Below are positions 55,744-64,000 of a DNA stretch of 64,000 nt, piece by piece. Positions within the stretch are counted from its first letter, which is position 1; each line of letters opens with the position of its first letter. This DNA is from Larix kaempferi. Taxonomy: Eukaryota; Streptophyta; Pinopsida; Pinales; Pinaceae. The stretch is taken from NCBI GenBank assembly GCA_027924585.1, contig BSBM01000036.1:7123001-7187000 (forward strand). The letters are read 5' to 3'. Made by a program: the position numbers and the translations under genes. The notes beneath the pieces were generated by a model. It did not search any database. It worked only from the letters and a program-made list of their open reading frames with translations, and had not been told where the DNA came from.

Positions 55744-57516
55744 TGTAACATCCTTAGCATGTAAAATTACTCAATTTTGGCCAATTTCGAACCTTGGACT
55801 AGTGAAACCCAAGCTATCCCAAATGCTCCCAAATAATTTTGAATTCTATCCGGAAGGGCTTGAGGTGTCTTAGGACATCCTAATGCATCTAGTGGACACT
55901 CGGACACTTGCTAAAGGCATTTATGACTTGCATTAATCAAGGAGGAATGGAAGAGAAAAATACTAGTAAATTCTATGTTGAAACCCCCCACTAGTCATTG
56001 AATCTTGGGATTTCCAAATGCTGTATGAACCTCCCTGATTTCTAAATAGAGGCTTGTATTGGATAAAGGACTTCATTGAAAACCAAAATGCAACATTTAT
56101 CATGATCTACAACTAGTTATTGCACCCATCAAACAAAAAGTTGTAAGACATAGATATTGCTTGGAAAATGTAAACAATGGACATGGAAAATGTTGCATAA
56201 AATTTAATCAAATTCCCAAGGGGCCTGCATAGATTAATTTGTTCATCAATAGTACATCGTAGGCTGCTCAAACATCTGCAAAAACTCATAGAAATTCTGA
56301 TACAAAACAGATGTATAACTACTCCAAAAGTCCATAAGAAACTATAGAGGAAAACTAGCTCGAATGAGAGGTTTCCTTGGAATTTTTACATGATATACAT
56401 GATATTTCAAGATATGGCTCATATATGCAGCTCAAAGCAGTGTCATACATCCAATCCTACATCAATGGAGTCACACATTAATCCTCTACAATTTTTATGG
56501 AACCATTAGTGCACCATCAACACTAGAACATGAACTTTGAGAAGAGAATGTGAGAAGTGAATGTAGAAGAAGATGTATGAGAGGGACTTGGACTGTAGAG
56601 GTAATCGAACCTACATTAAACACTTCCTTTAGTATCTGATAAGAGGTTTTAATGGCCTCTCCTTCAACCATCTTGGACAGGGATATTTCACCTTCGAAAT
56701 TGGTTCAATAGGAGGGAAGGTAAACATCCACCGTGTATGGACAAGCTAAGCTCTCCAAGAGTGCAAAACAAAAATGATCCAAAAGCTGCTTTCCTTCCTC
56801 ATCCTCCCTTTTTATTAACTTCATGTGGACTCATGAGCTCTAATTTCCCTCCAATTCACTCACTCAACTCGAGCTAGTAATTGATTCCTTCATGAGACAC
56901 TTGTCCTCTTCATTCATGCACTCCTCTTTCCCCAATTCGAATTGGGAAACTTGGCTGACCATAACTCCCTCTATGTGCCCTCTTGATGCCTATTTTTAGC
57001 TCTGATATGTCATATTTGTCATAGGTATTCCATTAGGTCTGAATTTGTCATATTTGTCATAGATTCCTTCATTATTGTTGTCATAGATGCCATGGAATCT
57101 TATTACAAGTGTCACAATTTGTCTATGATTCTTCTTCCTCTTCATTGGGAGTTACTCTTCCACTCCAAGTCAGGTATCCTTGATTCTTGCCATGAATACT
57201 GCCTCTTCATATACACTAAGTGCATTACCCTCTACCTTCAACTCGAATTTTTGTGAGAATGATGCCAAGTGTAGTGGGAAATCTTGCTACATGTGGGTCT
57301 CACTACCTCTTATGTGCCCTCATGATCCAATGCCACCTTATTTTCCTTCTTATTATTTTTTATTTGTACCATTTAATGTGAATTTGTAAGTCTAAGTTCA
57401 TTTTGGGTCTTGTAGCTCCCTTATTTCAAATTTTAATGCTTCCACCCCAACCTAGGGAACTAGTAGGTTAGTGGAAATTTTCCTCCATGATAATTTATTT
57501 GGATGGAGACATTACG
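55744..57516 (-). repeat. Gypsy-4 3' LTR (Gypsy-2 family, minus strand)
   Basis: The + strand starts TGTAACATCC and ends GGAGACATTACG (last base mutated from A). Length is 1,773 bp versus 1,769 for Gypsy-2. In element sense it begins CGTAATGTCTCCATCC, and shares several blocks with the Gypsy-2 LTR. The purine tract at 57517-57529 confirms orientation. Confidence 0.85.
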
Positions 57517-57934
57517 ATCCTCCCCACCCAAGATTGCTTGTCCCGAGGAAACTCCAAGCTTAGATGCTACAAAATTTGTTCATCTTCCCAAGTAAAATTC
57601 TCACTTGGTAAATCCTTCCATTGCACCAAATATTCTCTTATGGTCCCATTCCTTAATTTCCTTTCCCTTACCTTCAAAATTATTTATGGGATGAGTATGA
57701 GTTCTCCTTCATCATCCATTGGTGAAAGTGTTTATGAAACTTAAATTTGATTCCCTATCACCTTTTTAAGACATGAAACATGAAACATATTATGGATTTT
57801 ACTCCCTTCCAAAAGCTCCACCTCATAAGCTACCCCCCCAATTTTTCAAATTATTTTTTATGGGCCATAGAATTTGGGCTTTAAATTTTTTGAACCCTTT
57901 CCTTTCAAGGTGGTTTGTTTGTAGGGATATAGCC
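57517..57934 (-). pseudogene. Gypsy-4 integrase tail, chromodomain and polypurine tract
   Basis: Reading from right to left: LYPYKQTTLKGKGFKKF, GPF-type residues, MFHVSC, then a chromodomain (QWKDLPSEN, TWEDEQI, frameshifted in places) ending near GQAILGGED, and a GGGTGGGGAGGAT purine tract. It shows what Gypsy-2 has lost at its C-terminus. Copia insertion at 57935 removes everything upstream from this window. Confidence 0.75.
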
Positions 57935-58517
57935 TGTTGATGTATATGTAACTTTGGAATGTATTTCACTTATATATTTATTGTATTCATATAGAGATGT
58001 ATTATTCCTCTATACAGAAGTGTCGTCATTTGTATTGACAAGTGTCACAAGTATTTTAACTTATTGATGGGTTTTTAGACCACCTTGTGAGGGGTCGGCC
58101 TGATATAATGTAATATGAAGTTATTGTACCTAGCTAGACAAGTCGGACCCATAAGGTTATTGGGAAAACAGGACAAGTATAAATAGAGATCGGGACATCT
58201 CTATTTGTATCACTTCAGAACTCACACTTCCTTCACTTGGAAAGTGGCGCACATGTGAGGAGGAGGATCAGTTGCTAAGAGGAGTCTATCTCTTGTACTT
58301 TGGTTGTGCTATTTCTCTATCCATCTCTGAGGAAGTTGTGAGGTTTTTCACCTTAGGGTTTTACCTACAGAAACTCTGTGTGTCTATTGTCTCTCATGCT
58401 TTTGCTTCTTGTGATGATTGACATACTTGTTATGATTGATATGCATTGATATACTGTACATGTTATTCTATCGGTAAATATCCTAGAGTATTGTGAATTA
58501 ATGCCCAAAATTTAACA
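57935..58517 (+). repeat. Copia 5' LTR
   Basis: TGTTGATGTATATGTAAC...AATTTAACA, 583 bp. A stretch AGTATAAATAGAG near 58166 is a good TATA candidate. Confidence 0.88.
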
Positions 58518-58529
58518 TGGTATCAGAGC
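58518..58529 (+). other. Copia primer binding site (tRNA-iMet)
   Basis: TGGTATCAGAGC immediately after the LTR. Confidence 0.93.
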
Positions 58530-59091
58530 TAACCTGAGAAGAAGACATTGTGCAGTGGCGGAAACTAGGGTTTCTTGTTTATTGGGTTCCTCTCCACAGA
58601 TTTTGGAAAAGCAGTACAATAGATTGAATCTACTCATCAAGGAGAATCTATCTGTCCAAACAGAATTCAATTCTGAGCATTTTCAGATTTGGCCCTAAAA
58701 ATGAGGGTTTCCACAAAAATATGAATTTCTGAAATATGAAGACATAGCTGGAAGCTCCTTAGACAAATCGAAGTTTAGAGCTTTGGTTCGATATTTTTGG
58801 CTGGGTAAATCTCCGGGGAACTTAAACCCTAATTCAGGGTCCTCCCCAGTGAACCCGGGAAGACTAAAAGGCATTTTTGAAGGGTGAAGCTTTGCAGATC
58901 TAAAATTCTAAATACACCAGGATGGTCAAATCATCAAGGCACATATTTCTATCCTTTCAGAAAGTTGAAATTCACATTTTGAATTTTTAGGGTTTTTTCG
59001 ATAAACCCTAATCCGGGACCAGATCTAGTTTTCAGCAAAGCAAGTGGTAAGACCTAAATATTTTCTATTTCCATTTGAAGTACTCTTCAAG
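58530..59091 (+). other. Copia 5' untranslated leader
   Basis: No conserved coding sequence; the first conserved gag codon is the ATG at 59092. Confidence 0.6.
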
Positions 59092-59840
59092 ATGTCTCAC
59101 CACACCAAGCTTGAGGATAAGCTTGAAGGGGCTGATAACTTCCGAGCCTGGAAGTATAGGATTGGGTTAATCTTGGAAGAAAATGAATTAGACTCCTACA
59201 TCAGCTCTGAGGTCCCTATCCCAGAGGATGAAGAGGCTAAGGTATTGCATAAGAAGAACTTGGTCAAGGCAAAGAGAATCATTGATGATTCTATCAAAGA
59301 TCATCTCATACCACATGTGTCATCTCAAAGACACCCAAGGAGATGTTTGACTCCCTGACCAAATTATTTGAAGGGAAGAACATAAATCGGAAGATGACTC
59401 TACAAAATCAATTGAAAGGGGTCAAGATGTTGAATGGAGAGACCATTCAATCTTACTTCTCCAAGGTCTCTTAGATCAAGGAACAACTTGAAGTTGTGGA
59501 GGAAGTAGTGGACAATGGTGAAGTTGTTATGACCACTCTAAATGGCCTAACTAGGTCATGGGACTCCTTTATTCAAGGAATCTGTGCAAGAAAGAAATTG
59601 ATCTCTTTCAGTAGACTATGGGAGGAATGCTCTCAAGAAGAAGCTAGGCTTGTGGCACGATAAGACAAGATGGGGAATGAAGATCAATCTCTCACAGCTC
59701 ACACCAAGGGAAGCAAGGTTAAGAGGGAGAAATCTCATAACAAGAAACATTCTCACTCTTATCATAAGAAGAAAGATCTATCTCATGTTTGATGTTTCGA
59801 ATGTAATGAGAAGGGACACTTCGCTTCAGAATGTCCCATG
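59092..59840 (+). pseudogene. Copia gag
   Basis: Starts MSHHTKLEDKLEGADNFRAW. A one-base frameshift near 59325 moves the frame; it then continues PKEMFDSLTKLFEGKNINRK, MLNGETIQSYFSKVS and LNGLTRSWDSFIQGI to the zinc knuckle CFECNEKGHFASEC. In-frame stops lie at 59472-59474 (TAG), 59661-59663 (TAA) and 59790-59792 (TGA), at positions where Gln, Gln and Arg would fit. Confidence 0.9.
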
Positions 59841-60338
59841 AACAAAAGGGAGAACAACAAAAACAACAACTTCAATAAGAAGAAGAAGGGCAACAAAAGA
59901 AGGTATTATGCTCATGCTGCTGAAGATGATGAACCTCCAAAGAAGAAGGCTAGAGAAGAAAGTGATGATGATGATTCATCAAGCGAAGAAGAGTATGTTC
60001 TAATCTCTACTCTCACAGGTACTATCTCTCATGGTTGTAATGATTGGCTTATTGACAGTGGTGCTTCCAAACACATGACTGGGTTTAAAGAATATTTTGT
60101 AAATCTATCTGAACATGAATCACCCCATAAAGTGAAACTTGGGGGTGACTATCAATACCCCATCAAAGGAAGTGGTGAAGCCTCCTACAACCTAGATTCG
60201 GGAAATTCCTTGAAGATGAAAGAAGTTCTCTATGTACCTGGGCTCAAGAAGAACCTACTCTCCATATTTGCATTGGATGCAAAAGGTATGAGGGTTGCAT
60301 TCGTGGATGGCCAAGTTCTAATGTGGCCAAAAAGGTAA
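59841..60338 (+). pseudogene. Copia protease region
   Basis: After a basic, then acidic linker (KKKKGNKRRY; EESDDDDSSSEEEY) comes the aspartic protease site WLIDSGASKHMTG and VLYVPGLKKNLLS. The frame is lost by an extra A in the run at 60330-60334, giving a stop at 60336-60338. Confidence 0.9.
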
Positions 60339-61330
60339 AACCATTGATGATGCAATAGTGATTGGAGAGCAATAGGGAGGATTGTATAAATTGAAAGGAC
60401 AACCTGAACATGCCATGGTGCATGATTCCATGGAGCCAAGTGAACTTTGGCATAGAAGACTTGCACATATGCACTACAGAGCATTACCAATTGCAAGTAA
60501 AGCTGTAGAAGGTGTTCCTGAGATCAAGACCAAGCATGAAGGTATTTGCAAAGGATGTGCAAAAGGAAAGAACATAAAGAAAGCATTTCCAAGCAATGAA
60601 AGCAAAGATAAAGGAATCTTGGAAATCATCCACTTTGATGTATGCGGTCCGATGTCATCCAGTTCTCTGAGTGGGTATATTTACTATGTCTCTTTCATTG
60701 ATGACTTCTCCAGAAATACTTGGGTTTACTTCTTGAAGAACAAAGATGAAGTATTTGATAAGTTCAAGGAATTCAAAACCTTGATGGAGAACCAAACTGA
60801 TAAGAAGATCAAAACATTCAGATCCGATAATGGTGGAGAATTCACCTCAGGTGACTTCAAGAAGCTATGTAGTGATTCAGGGATTAAGAGGGAGTTTACT
60901 GCTCCTTATAATCCACAATAGAATGGAGTTGTAGAAAGAAAGAACAGAACAATCATGGAAGCAGCAAGGGAAATGCTGCATGACCAGGATCTACCTATGT
61001 ATCTATGGTCAGAAGCAACTAGGATAGTTGTATATGTGCAAAACAGAACACCCCACAAGATATTAGACAACAAGACACCAGAAGAGGTCTTCTCTGGTAA
61101 GAAACCTGAAGTCAACCATCTCAGAATATTTGGTTGTCCAGTATATACTCATGTTCCAAAGGAAAAGATGACTAATCTAGATCCTTTAGGAAAGAAGGGT
61201 ATCTTTGTGGGTTACAGCGAAAGCTCGAAGGCTTACAAAATATACTTTCCAAGGTTCAAGAAAATTGATGTCAGCAGGGATGTAACATTTGATGAAAATT
61301 CTTCATTCATCAAATCAAGGAAGACACCTG
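60339..61330 (+). pseudogene. Copia integrase
   Basis: HHCC (ELWHRRLAHMHYRAL...CKGCAKGK) and D,D,E core (HFDVCGPM, FRSDNGGEF, VVERKNRTI). TAG at 60373-60375 precedes the HHCC region, and TAG at 60919-60921 interrupts the conserved PQ-NG motif just before the catalytic Glu. The C-terminal region LRIFGCPVYTHVPKEK, GIFVGYSESSKAYKIY is intact. Confidence 0.93.
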
Positions 61331-62640
61331 TTGAAGTTTATGAAGAACCTAAGGAAACTAGATTACAAGACACTACCATGACTGAAGCAATTCTAGATGT
61401 TGATCATGAAATTGAAGATACGCAACAACCTGTAGATCCACCCCATGAGAATAACTCTCACAAGAGAAAACCTGCATGGGCTAGAGAGCTCATTCAAGAT
61501 GCAGAAAGATATGGCATTCCAGAAGAAGAACACAGAGCAAAGAAGAGAACTAGATCACATACCAGCTATGTTGCTTTACTCCGTGATATCATGAACAAAG
61601 AACCTTCCAGTTATGAAGAAGCAGCGGAAAAGAAAGAATGGAAGGATGCCATGGTCGAATAATACCAATCAATAATGAAGAATGATGTTTGGGATGTTGT
61701 CCCAAGACCTGAAGGGAAGTCTGTTGTGACTTCCAACTGGATCTACAAGATCAAGCATGCTGCAGATGGTAGCATAGAGAAATACAAGGGAAGATTCGTA
61801 GCTCATGGCTTCTCTCAGGAAGAGGGAATAGATTATGAAGAAACTTTTTCTCCTGTAGCCAGGTACACTTCTATCAGATCAGTACTTTCCCTAGCTACAG
61901 TGATGAAATGGAAGATACACCAGATGGATGTCAAGACTGCTTTCTTGAATGGTGTAGTCGAAGAGGAAGTGTATGTGGAGTAGCCACTCAGTTTTGAAAC
62001 ACATGACAGGGAGTCATATGTGTGCAGATTGAATAAATCCTTATATGGCTTGAAGCAAGCTCCCAGAACTTGGTATGGTAGGATGGATAGTTTCCTATCT
62101 AGTTTGGGATTTACGAAGAGTAAAGTAGATTCCAACCTTTACTACAAGGTTGAGGAAGGAAATCTTGTGATACTACTCGTATATGTGGATGACCTATTTG
62201 TAACAGGAGATGATAGACTGATTGCTGATACAAAGAGGAAGATTGCTGCTGAGTTCGATATGAAGGACTTGGGGATGATGCACTATTTTATAGGTATGGA
62301 GGTGTGGCAGAGTACAGATGGGATCTTCCTTGGACAGGGGAAGTATACAGTAGATATCTTGAAGAGGTTCGGAATGATGGATTGCAAGGCCATGGCCACA
62401 CCTATGGCATTGAACCTGAAGCTTGTATGTGATGTTTCATCTGAGCCGGTTGATGTCTCTATGTATCATCAGATGATTGGGTCCTTCATGTACCTGACAA
62501 ACACGAGACCAGATATTTTCTTTGTGGTGAACACATTGAGCCAGTTCTTGACGGATCCAAGGAGTGCTCACCTGGTTGCTGTAAAGCATGTTCTAAGGTA
62601 CCTGAAGGGTACAGTTGATTATGGGCTCAAGTATGAAGTG
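61331..62640 (+). pseudogene. Copia reverse transcriptase
   Basis: WKDAMVE is followed by TAA (61660-61662), then NDVWDVVPRPEGKSVVTSNW, DYEETFSPVARYTSIR, QMDVKTAFLNGVVEEEVYVE and TAG (61981-61983). It continues RLNKSLYGLKQAPRTWYGRM and the catalytic LVYVDDLFVTGDD, and ends in YHQMIGSFMYLTNTRPDIFF. RT fold and catalytic residues are all present; only the stops disable it. Confidence 0.93.
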
Positions 62641-63144
62641 AATCAAAAGTTTAACCTGTAGGGTTATGTTGATTTAGATTGGGCAGGTAGTGTTGCAGAT
62701 AGGAAGAGTACATCTGGGTGCTGCTTTAGTATGGGATCATGTATGATCTCTTGGTTTAGCAGGAAGCAGTCCTGCGTAGCACTGAGTACAACCGAGGCAG
62801 AGTATGTTGCAGCCTATTCGGCCAGTTGTGAGGCAGTATGGATTCAGAAGCTAGTGTCAGAGTTATTTGATCTCCCACTGGAGACTACTGGTATATTTTG
62901 TGACAACCAGAGTTGTGTGAAGCTGTCTGAGAACCCGGTGTTCCACGACAGGTCGAAGCACATTGAGATCAAATATCACTATAACAGGTATATGGTGTAG
63001 AGAGGAGCAGTGAAGCTCTTGTATATTGCGACGGATGAGCAGATTGCAGATGTGTCGACGAAGCCACTAGCCAGAGTGAAGTTTGAGTACTTCAAAGAGA
63101 GGCTTGGCGTTCTTTCGATCGATGACACTTTGAGGAAGAAGTGA
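62641..63144 (+). pseudogene. Copia RNase H
   Basis: TAG at 62659-62661 precedes GYVDLDWAGSVADRKSTSG. STTEAEYVA, IFCDNQSCVKLSENPVFHDR and KHIEIKYHY follow. TAG at 62998-63000 sits where Gln is usual before RGAVKLLYI, and the domain ends at TGA 63142-63144. Confidence 0.92.
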
Positions 63145-63254
63145 TGGACACATTTTCTAAAGCCATTCCAAGCATGGTGGAAGGAGGATCTTTCACATGG
63201 CTATGGATGTAAGTGCTGGATGATGAGCATTAGGATGATGTTCTAGTTTATGCT

Positions 63255-63575
63255 CTATATGATCAGTTGGATAATTTATATGTATGTATGTACACATCAT
63301 GTTGGATGTTGGATATGATCAGTTGGATCATTTATATGTATGTATGTACGCATCATGTTGGATGCTGGATATGATCAGGTAGACCATGTATTTGTATATG
63401 TATCAGGTGGATACTTGTATGATCAGGTAGATCATGTATTTGTATATATATCAGGTGGATACTTGTATGATCAGGTAGATCATGTATTTGTGTATGTATC
63501 AGGTGGATGCATTATGTATATCAGATGGATGCATTTGAATGATCAGGTAGATCATGTATGATGATATGTATCAGA
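63255..63575 (+). repeat. Tandem repeats downstream of Copia pol
   Basis: Two 56-nt units (GATCAGTTGGAT at 63261 and 63317) are followed by three 48-nt units (GATCAGGTAGA at 63373, 63421, 63469) and degenerate descendants to about 63720. All are built from ATCAGGTGGAT-like modules. The apparent 16-residue protein repeat is only a translation of this DNA repeat. Confidence 0.9.
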
Positions 63576-63769
63576 TAGATACTTTGTATGCATCATATGG
63601 ATATACTGTTTGATCAGGATGATCACATATGACGAGCTTCAAGATGTTGCTCCAGATGATACGCATCATGTTGATGGTATGATGACAATCAGGTTGATCA
63701 TGTGATGATGTACATCAAGATGATGTATCGTGAGTATTGGTTTGATACCCTATGGCCGTGGACAGGTTG

Positions 63770-64000
63770 TGCAGGTAGCATAGAAAAGACCCTTTAAAAA
63801 CCGGACAGGTAGAGCGGTGTACTCGTAACATCCTGGGTTGCTCTATTGAGATCCGGACAGGTAGAGCGGTGTGCTTGTAACATCTTGGGATTCTCTGAGT
63901 AGGTTTTTCTACAGGTAGCATAGAAAAGACCCTTTAAAATTCAGACAGGTAGAGCGGTGTGCTTGTAACATCCTAGGATGCTCTATCGAGATCTAGACAG
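63770..64000 (+). repeat. Second tandem repeat block (52-nt and 140-nt periods)
   Basis: GACAGGTAGAGCGGTGT occurs at 63804, 63856 and 63944 (52-nt step within a pair, 140-nt step between blocks), and TAGCATAGAAAAGACCCTTT occurs at 63777 and 63917. The array runs off the window end. Confidence 0.9.

Larger units (their letters stand above)
57935..64000 (+). mobile_element. Ty1/Copia retrotransposon, 3' end outside the window
   Basis: Inserted in Gypsy-4 pol (left flank TAGCC is the expected target duplication; its partner is not visible). The 5' LTR, tRNA-iMet primer site, gag, protease, integrase, RT and RNase H appear in Copia order (integrase before RT). No copy of the LTR start TGTTGATGTATATG is found downstream of the coding region, so the 3' LTR lies past 64000 or is lost. 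Confidence 0.93.

Noticed and set aside
63340-63561. ORF encoding a 16-residue repeat (YDQVDHVFVYVSGG)
   Set aside because: It is a by-product of a 48-nt DNA repeat whose period is divisible by three; the flanking repeats break the frame.

Overview
This is plant nuclear DNA, low in GC, with one real cellular gene and a thick layer of nested retrotransposons. The plant tubulin layout, tRNA-iMet-primed LTR elements, several chromodomain Ty3 families and a 2.4-kb AT-rich intron fit a large gymnosperm genome. A conifer is likely, but this is inferred from style and not from a diagnostic marker.

Layout. 1-4.3 kb: AT-rich intergenic DNA with a foldback (MITE-like) repeat, a dead LINE 3' end and a 107-bp tandem duplication. 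4.43-8.31 kb: an intact three-exon beta-tubulin gene on the + strand (449 aa), with repeat-like sequence in its large second intron. 8.3-12.6 kb: AT-rich intergenic DNA with local tandem duplications. 12.6-19.3 kb: a three-level nest on the minus strand. A chromovirus tail is split by a short non-autonomous LTR element (TRIM-like), and the TRIM's right LTR is split by another chromovirus (Gypsy-1) with a clean ATTGC target duplication. 19.3-21.5 kb: unassigned DNA holding an array of CCGCAA/TTGCGG dyads. 21.5-25.8 kb: a LINE on the minus strand (endonuclease, RT, zinc-binding, RNase H), broken after its first few endonuclease codons by a gag-only LTR element with 2.09-kb LTRs (25,835-37,555). 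That element is in turn interrupted by a nearly complete chromovirus (Gypsy-3, TSD TTATG). The LINE 5' end resumes at 37,556 and is interrupted by Gypsy-2 (38,101-45,242, TSD CTACC).

The main structural surprise is a tandem segmental repeat of about 6.6 kb. Its unit is [3' part of gag-only element internal region - its LTR - LINE 5' fragment - unclassified block X]. It occurs at 28,395-48,272 (swollen by Gypsy-3 and Gypsy-2), again at 48,273-54,894, and starts a third time at 54,895-55,225. After subtracting the two nested insertions and their target duplications, the two unit lengths agree (6,631 and 6,622 bp).

55.7-57.9 kb: an LTR and the pol 3' end of a minus-strand relative of Gypsy-2, cut by a Copia element (57,935 to beyond the window end). 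The Copia element has all domains but many stops, and its 3' region is made of short tandem repeats.

No working multi-gene pathway is present. The tubulin gene is the only gene I consider functional. Every retroelement reading frame has at least one stop or frameshift, and many of the stops look like C-to-T changes at CpG or CAG sites, as expected after long methylation.
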